From assembly GCA_944388615.1 (NCBI GenBank), contig CALXJL010000036.1, positions 1-14,309 of the forward strand: a stretch of DNA of 14,309 nucleotides, given 5' to 3'. The DNA comes from an uncultured Clostridia bacterium (GTDB lineage Bacteria; Bacillota; Clostridia; TANB77; CAG-508). Under the pieces are notes generated by a model. It saw only the letters and a program-made list of their open reading frames with translations. It was not told the DNA's origin and ran no database searches. Of this stretch, positions 1 to 7,217 are shown piece by piece. The first letter of the stretch is position 1. The number at the start of each line of letters is the position of its first letter. The translations under genes and the position numbers were made by a program.

Positions 1-19
1 AATAGCACTTTAACGCAAT

Positions 20-48
20 TAGTTAACTATTAAAGTTAACTATTTTTT
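20..48 (+). repeat. AT-only hairpin / 11-bp direct repeat
   Basis: AGTTAACTATT occurs twice (21-31 and 34-44). Because AGTTAACT is itself a palindrome, the two copies can pair as a 9-bp stem (20-28 with 34-42, loop 29-33) followed by six T on the plus strand. It overlaps the stop codon of the decayed DUF421 gene. It could be a weak plus-strand terminator for a gene outside the window, but the stem has little GC. Confidence 0.35.
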
Positions 49-462
49 ATGCAAAAAGTGCCATAACTTGCTTAACAATGTAAAATATCCATTGATTCTA
101 CATTCCATTAAAAATTCATTTAAATCTAGTTTTGCTTTTTTAAAATTCTCTTTATACAATGTACCATTATCAAACAATATTAAAGAACTTGTTGTAAGAG
201 TCCTACGTGCCTTTAGTGACTTTTCAGCTAATTTAGAGATTAGAATACTTACTACAGCATAAACAACCATTGCCAGTAAAGGTTGTTTAAAATCACTTTC
301 AAGAGCAGTAGACATTTCAGCTGCAATAGATCCTATAGTTATACTAATAATATAATCAAACATTGTTAATTGAGACATTTCCCTATTTCCCATGAGTTTT
401 GTTAAAATAAATAGTACAAGAAGAGAACCTAATGATAAATATAATATTTTAAGTAATTCCAT
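40..462 (-). pseudogene. DUF421 (YetF-like) membrane protein, C-terminally truncated
   Basis: The 140 residues match the N-terminal part of the DUF421/YetF family, membrane proteins of uncertain function in Firmicutes. Visible are hydrophobic segments at about 6-24, 36-55 and 61-78, the family-like stretch GNREMSQLTMFDYIISITIG (residues 25-44), and the start of the soluble domain (LFDNGTLYKENF, then LNEFLMECRINGYF). Family members are usually about 200-230 residues, so the end is missing. After NGYF the frame turns to unrelated sequence and stops. Restoring one base there gives GYFDIVKQVMALFA, which looks like the family's continuation, but this too meets a TAA at once. I therefore read it as a gene decayed by a one-base deletion plus loss of the 3' end. 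The start ATG at 462 has an AAAGGATG ribosome site. It lies 133 bp downstream of the pyrophosphorylase on the same strand. Family assignment is firm; whether the fragment still functions is unknown. Confidence 0.75.
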
Positions 463-532
463 AGAAATTTCATCCTTTCAAATAAACTGTTAATAATAGG
501 ATTACAAAATTTCTGGAAAATATACCAAAGTC

Positions 533-597
533 TGTCCCCAAAAGGACAAAATGTCCATTCCAGGACACACCTTGAATGTATCCCAGAATGGACATTT
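533..597. repeat. GTCC/GGAC palindromic element
   Basis: A 12-bp perfect inverted repeat (AAATGTCCATTC at 549-560 and its complement at 586-597, 25-base loop) sits next to a smaller hairpin (TGTCC 533-537 with GGACA 544-548). The pentamer TGTCC/GGACA occurs five times in 65 bp: 533-537, 544-548, 552-556, 563-567 and 590-594. The right arm overlaps the TAA stop (596-598) of the pyrophosphorylase. Read on the minus strand, the main stem is followed by a T-rich stretch, so it may end that transcript. The nested palindromes and higher GC than the surroundings also fit a dispersed REP- or MITE-like element. No transposase is present here. Confidence 0.6.
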
Positions 598-1862
598 AAA
601 AATATTTATTATATAAATCTGGTTTAGACCAAAAATTATTATATAAATCAAGTGCATTTTCAGGATTATTTTTACTAGTAAAATCTTTAATTGGGGCAAA
701 TTCGTCTGATTTATTAACTCTAAAAATCAATATATCATTAAAAAAACTAAAAGCATCAAATATAAATGTTTCGAATTTAAAAGAATTTGGCTTTGAAGGA
801 ACTTCCTTCATACCTTCATAATTTATGAAAGTATTCTTTTTATATGCTCTATGATATGGTAAAGTTTCACAAGCTATTTTAAATAAAGAATCTAAGCTGA
901 ATAAATGAGCCAATATATTACAATCTCTATACAAAAATTTACCATTCTCATCTTTAGCATTAGTCATTTCAGGTGTAATCTTGTCATAATCTATAATGAT
1001 AGGAATATTATCCTTTTTACAAAACACACACTCATTAGAATAAGGATCTTCTTTGAAGACACTTTTTGTACCAATCTGATATCCGAGAAGAAACGGTAGC
1101 ACCTAAAAAAACTGGATCAGTTGGTCTTGAAAGAACATTATCAATTCCAGAAAAAGATACCCATTTAATACCATCTTTTTTTAATCTTTCAAGTGATCCA
1201 CTATTATATAGTGCAGAAAAAACATTTCCATTACCATTAGAAGCTTGTTTGATTTTATAAATTTCTTCTAAAATTAAATTTCCATCTGTATCAATAATAG
1301 GTAATTTTTCTTGCATAAAAAAATTAATAAAAGAACTTGGATAATTAAAATAATTGTGCCTCTTAAAAAAAGTTCGAGTAAAAGTATCGTTTTCTTCACT
1401 AGTCATTATGTACCATGGTATAGTAATATTATATTTTTCTCTAACTTTTTTTAGGTTATTACATACTATCTCAAATAAAGATATAGGTGGATCTGTTTCA
1501 ATTTCAAAACAGCCTTTAGGTATTTTAATTCCAAGTCTAGAACCTTGCCCACCTGCCATTGTAACAACTGCGAGTTGTTCTTGTTTTATAATATTAATTC
1601 CAATATTATAGTATTTTTGAAATTCATCATTAGACAATAAATTTTTCTCTATGTAAGGCATTGGAGATATGACTGAATTTGTATAATCATCATTTATTTT
1701 TGAATTTTCATATAATTTAAAAATTTGATCAAAATCAATATTTAAAATTTGATTTAGCAAATTACTTTTTTGAGTATCAGTTAAGTCATTATAAAAATTT
1801 AATAAATGCATTTGTTTATATTTATCTAAAATATCTTTTGCTTTTTGTAATTTATCTTTCAT
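596..1862 (-). CDS. UDP-sugar pyrophosphorylase (UDPGP family), interrupted by a +1 frameshift
   Basis: The product is a UTP-dependent hexose-1-phosphate uridylyltransferase of the UDPGP fold (UAP1/AGX or UTP-glucose-1-phosphate type), which makes UDP-GlcNAc or UDP-glucose for envelope polymers. The nucleotide-binding motif is at residues 103-117 (AGGQGSRLGIKIPKG), and SGIDNVLSRPTDPVFLGA is the sugar-nucleotide loop. The zero frame (1035-1862, 275 codons) leaves the family pattern after GATVSS. The rest (GYQIGTKSVFKED, ECVFCKKD, NILAHLF and on to the stop at 596) lies in the +1 frame. Skipping the C of the CGG codon at 1083-1085 (codon 260) joins them as SSGYQIGTKS and gives 421 residues, close to family length. 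ATG 1862 has a ribosome site (AAAGGA) about 13 bases upstream, slightly far. It probably shares a transcript with the phosphoesterase 55 bp upstream. Substrate (GlcNAc-1-P or Glc-1-P) cannot be decided. If no frameshifting occurs, it is a pseudogene. Confidence 0.85.
1080..1086 (-). other. +1 frameshift site, T-CGG-ATA, in the pyrophosphorylase
   Basis: On the minus strand the zero-frame codons are TCT TCT CGG ATA. Conserved family sequence ends at the second TCT and resumes at GGA TAT CAG in the +1 frame. Dropping the single C fits the family exactly (SSGYQIG). The downstream zero frame closes at 1035-1037. The heptamer is identical to that at 5697-5703. Confidence 0.8.
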
Positions 1863-1917
1863 AATTATCTAGCATTCCTTTCAATAAAGGCATAATTTAA
1901 AATTCAAAATATTATTT

Positions 1918-2706
1918 TTAAATATGTGAAGCTGTTTTCAAATCATGTATAGATTCATTTTTCATTGGCATATCGCAATTTTCCAAGTATTCTATTTCTT
2001 TACTAATATCATAAGGAATTCTTATATGAGTAATCGAAATAGATGATAAATCTTTTGAATTTAATAATCCTTCTAATATAGTATATGAAGAAAGAGTAGA
2101 AAAGCGATTATTTTCATCTCCATTTTCGCCATTATTCAATTCAATGGGCATACCTACACTACCAGGATTAAAGATTGTTTTATTTTTATATCTAAAAAGA
2201 TTTGGTGTGTGTAAATGACCATACCCTATAATGTCTGGTATTGGATCATTTGAATTTTTACCGATAAATTCCGTATTTTTAAACATATCACTTGCACTTA
2301 TTGTAGAATTGTTTGGCTTGTCCAATTTTTGCAAAGGATTAAAGAATGAAGTTAAATTAAAAGGACATGCATGAAATAGTCTTATTAAATAACCACTAAT
2401 GTAAAATTCATATGATACTGGTAGATTATAAATAAACTTTGCTCTTTCTTCTCCTATTTTTCTTCTACTCCAATATTTATCAGCTGGAACATTTGGGTTG
2501 CAAACATCATCATCACAATTGCCTTTTAAAATAACTTTACAGTTTTCTTTTAATGTATCAATAACTAAATCTGGGTTTGCACATTTTACTATTGAATCAC
2601 CTAAACAGTAGATTTCATTAATATTTCTTGAATGGATGTCTTTTAATACTGTTTTTAATGCAGTTATATTTCCATGTATATCTGATATTATAGCTATTTT
2701 ATCCAT
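1918..2706 (-). CDS. calcineurin-like metallophosphoesterase (YfcE/MJ0936-like)
   Basis: A cytosolic 262-residue metal-dependent phosphoesterase. All the metal-binding motifs of the fold are visible in order: SDIHGN at residues 8-13, LGDS near 35-38, GNCDD near 62-66 (the variant of GNHD found in YfcE/MJ0936-type enzymes), an isolated His in LFHACP, GYGHLHTP, and the trailing NPGSVGMP. Members hydrolyse phosphodiesters or phosphomonoesters; the natural substrate cannot be told from sequence. The region between the core motifs (about 110-165) is longer than in minimal YfcE proteins. The start ATG at 2706 follows AAAGGAGAT at a good distance, and a promoter lies at 2734-2762. It is the first gene of a minus-strand unit with the pyrophosphorylase, and is divergent from the envelope operon. 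Confidence 0.88.
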   Translation of the reverse strand: MDKIAIISDIHGNITALKTVLKDIHSRNINEIYCLGDSIVKCANPDLVIDTLKENCKVILKGNCDDDVCNPNVPADKYWSRRKIGEERAKFIYNLPVSYEFYISGYLIRLFHACPFNLTSFFNPLQKLDKPNNSTISASDMFKNTEFIGKNSNDPIPDIIGYGHLHTPNLFRYKNKTIFNPGSVGMPIELNNGENGDENNRFSTLSSYTILEGLLNSKDLSSISITHIRIPYDISKEIEYLENCDMPMKNESIHDLKTASHI

Positions 2707-2733
2707 GATTATCTCCTTTTATTTATTTAAACT

Positions 2734-2762
2734 AGTATACTATAATTTACAGAAAAATACAA
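2734..2762 (-). promoter_or_regulatory. sigma-A-type promoter for the phosphoesterase unit
   Basis: On the minus strand TTGTAT (2757-2762) and TATACT (2734-2739) are separated by 17 bases, about 30 bases upstream of the ATG. Matches are 4/6 and 5/6 to the consensus boxes. Confidence 0.55.
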
Positions 2763-2795
2763 GTGCGAGAAAGGATAAATTCTGCCTTAAAATAA

Positions 2796-2824
2796 TTGTA
2801 TAAAAATGTCTAAAGTGGTATAAT
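2796..2824 (+). promoter_or_regulatory. sigma-A-type promoter for the envelope operon
   Basis: TTGTAT (2796-2801), a 17-base spacer and a perfect TATAAT (2819-2824), about 40 bases upstream of the ATG at 2864. It is divergent from the promoter at 2734-2762, so 2707-2863 acts as a two-way promoter region. Confidence 0.65.
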
Positions 2825-2863
2825 TATAATAAGCGAATGTATTAAAAAATAAGGAGAAATGCC

Positions 2864-3799
2864 ATGTTTAAATTTAAAACTAGTAGAATAGGAAGATTAT
2901 TAAATACTAATATAGGAAGAATTGTTTTTGTTATAATAGTCTTTTTATTTATATTTTTAATAACACAAGTAATAAATAAACTTATGGAGGAAACAAGTAA
3001 AGAATCTAATGATAGAGTAAATTTAATAAGTACACAAGAACAAGTGGCTTATGAAACAGATACAGTCATAGATAATGAAACAGCGGTAGTAAATAAAAAT
3101 ATTATAGATTCATTTGTAGAATATTGCAATAATGGACAAACAGAATTGGCGTACAATTTATTAACAGATGAATGTAAACAAGAATTTTATCCAACACTCG
3201 AGAGTTTTACACAATATTATTATAATAAATATTTTAACACTTTAAGAAATTATGAAATACAAGCGGTAAGTACAGAAACAGGAATATATACTTATCAATT
3301 ATATTTAAAAGAAGATATAATGTCTACAGGAGTAAGTGGTGATGAAACCGAAATAACAGATTATATTACTATAGTAGAAGATAATAAATTAAATTTACAT
3401 AGTCTAATAAATAAAGAAGAAATAAATAAAAATGGTGAATCAAATGGAATAAAGATAACCGTTATAAGCAAAAAAGCATTAATGGATTATGAGGAATACG
3501 AATTTCTTGTCGAGAATAATTCAGAAAATATTATTAAATTAGACTCAAAAGAATCTACAAAATCAACATATATTCAAAATACAAATGAGATTAATTATAC
3601 ATCATTTATAGATGAAATGTTTGATGAAGACTTAATAATTGAACCATTTAGTACAAAAAATGTAACAATAAAATTCAATAAAATGTACAATGTAGAAAAT
3701 ATAACTAGTAAAATTATATTTAGTGATATAGTACAAGATTACGAAGGATATATTAATAGAGTAAATTTCAACAAATTAAATATTCAAATTGAGCTATAA
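2864..3799 (+). CDS. membrane-anchored protein with NTF2-like ectodomain
   Basis: Not recognised as a named gene. The 311-residue protein has a short basic N-terminus (FKFKTSRIGR), one strong membrane segment at about residues 18-39, and an extracellular remainder. Residues about 85-150 (FVEYCNNGQTELAYNLLTDE, then a Phe/Tyr-rich helix and a beta-strand section) have the look of NTF2-like/SnoaL-type modules in small surface proteins, where a helical segment holds a gap in growth plus 'AY-LL' pattern. The same pattern recurs in the last gene of this operon. The C-terminal half is a beta-rich domain of unknown kind. VirB8/TcpC conjugation proteins share the fold, but no conjugation ATPase is nearby. 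ATG 2864 has AAGGAG eight bases upstream. It is the first gene of the operon, ending 17 bases before the next start. An accessory or scaffold role for the wall hydrolases is inference. Confidence 0.75.
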   Translation: MFKFKTSRIGRLLNTNIGRIVFVIIVFLFIFLITQVINKLMEETSKESNDRVNLISTQEQVAYETDTVIDNETAVVNKNIIDSFVEYCNNGQTELAYNLLTDECKQEFYPTLESFTQYYYNKYFNTLRNYEIQAVSTETGIYTYQLYLKEDIMSTGVSGDETEITDYITIVEDNKLNLHSLINKEEINKNGESNGIKITVISKKALMDYEEYEFLVENNSENIIKLDSKESTKSTYIQNTNEINYTSFIDEMFDEDLIIEPFSTKNVTIKFNKMYNVENITSKIIFSDIVQDYEGYINRVNFNKLNIQIEL

Positions 3800-3816
3800 A
3801 AAGCGAGGTGATAAAT

Positions 3817-6800
3817 ATGCCAAATAACGAAGAAAAAAATCCAAAAACACTTGACCAAGAAACTGACAAAAGGGGAAAAGCAGCAGTAGATACAGCAAAA
3901 AACACAGCAAAATTTGCTGGAAAACAAGTAAAAAACACAGCAAGTGCAGTAAAAAATACAGCTGGATTAGGAGCATCTATTCTATCAGGAAATGTTTTAG
4001 GAGCAGTACAAAAAACAGGAGCTATTGCAAAAGATGCAGGTAATGCAGTAAAAGATACAGGAAACTTTATAGGAAATCAAACAAAAACAGTAAAAAATAC
4101 TTTGGAAAATGGAAATAAAGGTGGAGAACCAAATAATCAAAATACACTAGATAACTCGACTGACAAAATGGGAAAAGCAGCAGTAGATACAGCAAAAAAC
4201 ACGGCAAAATTTGCTGGAAAACAATTAAAAAACACGGCAAGTGCGATAAAAAACACAGCCGGCTTAGGTGCATCCATTTTAACAGGTAATGCTTTAGGAG
4301 CAATACAAAAAACAGGAGCTATTGCAAAAGATGCAGGTAACACAGTAAAAGATACAGCACAATTTGTAGGAGAACAAGCAAAAACAGCTAAAAATGCTAT
4401 GGGAGACGAAAATAGCAGAGCACCACAAGGAAATAGAAAAATGGATAGGAATCTATTTCGTTTAGATTCTCTTAACAAGTTGTCTGGTTTAAACGAAATT
4501 AGTAAATTACAGCAAAGAGATGGAACCTTAAATAAAGCACGACAAGCGGCAAAAAGAAATCAAAAGAAAATGGCAGACCTTATAAAACAAAGACATATGA
4601 TTAAAATTAAAATGGCCATTATATCAGGTGCAGTAGTAATAGGAATAGGAATACTAATTATAGGATTTATTGGAAGTTTATTATATGCTCATGATGATCA
4701 AGTAGTTGAAAAGAGTTCTGAAAGTATAGGTTCAAGAGATATATCACAAGATGTAGAGATTGTAACAAATGAAGATGGAACATCATCATATGAAATTAAA
4801 GCCGAGGTTTATGAAGATTTTGCTGCAGCAGTAGAATCAGAAGATATAAATTTAGATACTATAGCTGTTACATATGGAGATGGAACAGTTGATGAAAATG
4901 GAGTACTAGATAGAGAAGATCAATTAGAAGAATTAATGGATGAAATAGATAAAGCTAAGGAAGAAGAGCAACAACAAGATGAAACAAGCACAGATACAGA
5001 AGAAAATGGAGAAGGTTCAGAACCACAAGAAGATGCAAAACTTACAACTAATAAAGAAGATACGTTAAAACTAAAAAAAGAATTATTTGATTTACAAAAT
5101 TCATCAAAAGCTATAATGTCAAGTATAGAATTAGCTTCAACAGATGAGGCGGGAACTACAACAGATTCAGATGATAGCGATGATACTGATACAGAAGCAA
5201 AAACAAGCATGGATGCCGATGAAGCATCTGATTATCAAGTATATAGTAGATATTTAGAAAAAATGGTTGAAGCATATATGTATACAACATTACCTAATTT
5301 AGGGGGAGATCAACCAAATAGTGGAATGGTAAAAGTTATAAGAAGGAGTTATAAAGCAGAAGATACAGACAGATATGAGGATGATGAAACACCTAATCCA
5401 GATAAAGAAATACAACTATCTTATATGAAAAAAGAAGAATTTGATGAAAAATTAGAGAAATTAGAAAAAAAATATAATGAAAAAGATTATAATGAATTAA
5501 GAAATTATTTTACCATATCTTTTGATGCAGGAACAACAACTTCAGGAGATGCAGGAACAGGAACAAGTAGTGGAGACATTGTTTATGATATATCTTTAGC
5601 AGGAGCAACTAAATCTCCAAGTGAATTTGGAGTTACAACAACAAAGATTTCTGATGTTAGAACAACTGTATATACTTCAAGTGCAGAGGAAAATGGTCGG
5701 ATACGCTGGACAAACATCTTCTGGAATTGAATTAGAAGAAGGAAGACATATTATAGCAGTTGCTATGGATGACTCTGCTAAAGTTGCACAAATTGGTGAT
5801 TGGATATTTTTCCCAGATAAACCAGAATTAGGATATTATTTAGTAGCAGATGTAGGAAAGGGAAATGAATATCATGGTGATAAATGGTTGGATATATATG
5901 CAGAAAACGCAGATGAGGCACAAGCTCAATATGGAGATTACAATAATATTGAAGTAATAAAAAAGGAAGATGCAGATAAAATAATTGAAAGTTTAAAAAA
6001 TTCTACAGATATAGCATCTGCAACAAAATCATCATCTAACTCAGGAGGAACACTTGTATTAGAAATACCAGTTTATGATGGTACAAATGTAAAACGTGAG
6101 AAAATAGCATATCAAAATGCAGTTAGCAAATATACAATACCTATAGAATTTTTATTTACACAATTACAAGTATCACGTAATCCAGAGTATGTAGCAGCTT
6201 TATGTGATATGGTATTAAATAATAGTAAAATAGAATTAGTAGTACAAGAAACATGTTCCGTGACTGAAGAATATACTGTTCATAAAGACGGAAGTGAAGA
6301 GCTTGAAAAAACAACAGGAACAATAGGCGTAATGAAATATATAAGAGAGGCGGATACGTGGATAGTGAATTCAATTCAGGAATATTTCAAAAACGAAGAT
6401 ATTGTTATAACAGAAGAAGAACATGATGAAAATACAAGTTCATGGAAAAAAACAGTAAATAGAAAAGTTACATACAAAGCAACACCGGGGGGGGAAAGTT
6501 AAAGAAGTGGTATCTTCAAGTAGTAATAATAGTAGTGATAATACAATAGATCCTGATTCAATAACAGGCAACAGAGGAACAGCAGTCGAAATACCGGAAG
6601 AAATTAAAGATAAAATGAGAGGCAAGTCATATAAAGAAGAATATGCATCAATAGTTGGAATAACATGGGATGATTTAAGATATTGTCAAATTCCATATAT
6701 AGATTTTAATGGAAATAGGCAAATAGGAGAAATGATTCTAAATAAAAGCGTTGCAGAAGATGCTTTAGATATATTTGAAGAATTATATAATATTGGATAT

Positions 6801-7193
6801 CCTATTGAAAAAATTAGACTTATAGATGAATATGATGCTAGTGATTACCAATCAATTGAAGATAATAATACATCAGCATTTAATATGAGAGGAACCAATG
6901 GTAGTGAAATAACAGAAGGTAATGTATCAAATCATTCTAAGGGTGTATGTATAGATATCAATCCTCAAATAAATCCTTGGATTGATGGAGATACAGGAGA
7001 AGGCACACATGAGAATGCAAGAGAGTATTGGAATAGAGATTATACACAATGGTCAAACGAAACAGCTAAAAAAGCTTATATAGGTGAAGATTCAGAAATC
7101 TATAGAATATTTACAGAACATGGATGGAGATGGCTTGGAGGAGGAAAAGAATCAGGCAATTCAGATACACAACATTTCGACAAAGTTAATTAG
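3817..7193 (+). CDS. membrane-anchored 3D-domain / M15 peptidase protein, two +1 frameshifts
   Basis: If both +1 shifts are bridged the product is 1124 residues. Order: two 99-residue Ala/Lys-rich repeats (10-207), a basic stretch, one membrane segment (about 267-290), and an acidic low-complexity region with coiled-coil-like parts (about 360-560). A 3D/double-psi-barrel domain follows (about 610-715; GYYLVADVGKG, LDIYAENADEAQAQYG), then a region of unknown fold (about 740-850). Last is an M15 metallopeptidase with HSKGVCID, HGWRW and DTQHFD, giving the two His and one Asp zinc ligands plus a catalytic acid. The repeats face the cytoplasm and the enzymes the wall. The zero frame ends at 5730, the second at 6502. 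The first shift (CGG at 5698-5700) splits the 3D domain, the second (G8 at 6487-6494) falls in a linker. I prefer ATG 3817, six bases after GAGGTG, over the GTG at 3808. Likely role: murein DD-peptidase plus glycan cleavage. Confidence 0.8.
3844..4437 (+). repeat. two tandem 297-bp in-frame repeats
   Basis: Copies at 3844-4140 and 4141-4437, offset exactly 297 bp (99 codons). Both encode Lys/Ala/Thr-rich amphipathic sequence such as GKAAVDTAKNTAKFAGKQ and AIQKTGAIAKDAG, resembling the short-period helical motifs of LEA-like or YtxH-like proteins. Differences between copies are mostly synonymous or conservative (for example GTA to TTA, AAT to AAC), so the duplication is old and under protein-level constraint. 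They precede the membrane segment and should lie in the cytoplasm. Confidence 0.9.
5697..5703 (+). other. +1 frameshift site, T-CGG-ATA, in the 3D/M15 gene
   Basis: Zero-frame codons are AAT GGT CGG ATA. The upstream part (VRTTVYTSSAEENG) and the +1-frame part (GYAGQTSSGIELEEG) together form the start of a 3D domain, joined as ENGGYAGQTSSG if the C of CGG is skipped. The zero frame stops at TGA 5728-5730. The +1 frame has no convincing ribosome site near 5621-5700, so independent initiation is unlikely and would begin inside a domain. Confidence 0.8.
6487..6494 (+). other. eight-G run at a second frame change in the 3D/M15 gene
   Basis: Codons read CCG GGG GGG GAA AGT TAA, stopping at 6500-6502. 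With seven G, or with a +1 slip, the frame continues TPGGKVKEVV into the linker ahead of the M15 domain. It is the longest G run in an AT-rich window. Slippage in transcription or translation, replication-driven phase variation, or a base-calling error could all explain it. A GTG at 6507 just after the stop might allow coupled re-initiation, but it lacks a clear ribosome site. Confidence 0.7.
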
Positions 7194-7217
7194 CATTGTG
7201 GGAATAGGAGGTACAAA

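Noticed and set aside
1083..1085. CGG simply reassigned to Trp or Gln and read in frame
   Set aside because: In-frame reading gives non-family residues followed by a stop in both genes; the conserved continuation is in the +1 frame.
596..1102. The downstream half of the pyrophosphorylase as a separate gene starting at GTG 1102
   Set aside because: No ribosome site, the start lies inside a conserved block, and the fragment lacks the nucleotide-binding motif.
1852..1875. Seven-codon upstream ORF overlapping the pyrophosphorylase start
   Set aside because: Its ATG touches the AAAGGA ribosome site with no spacing, so initiation there is improbable.
5621..6502. The middle part of the 3D/M15 gene as a separate gene starting at GTG 5621
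   Set aside because: Its first 25 or so residues are out-of-frame translation of the upstream gene, there is no ribosome site, and true family sequence begins only at the CGG site.
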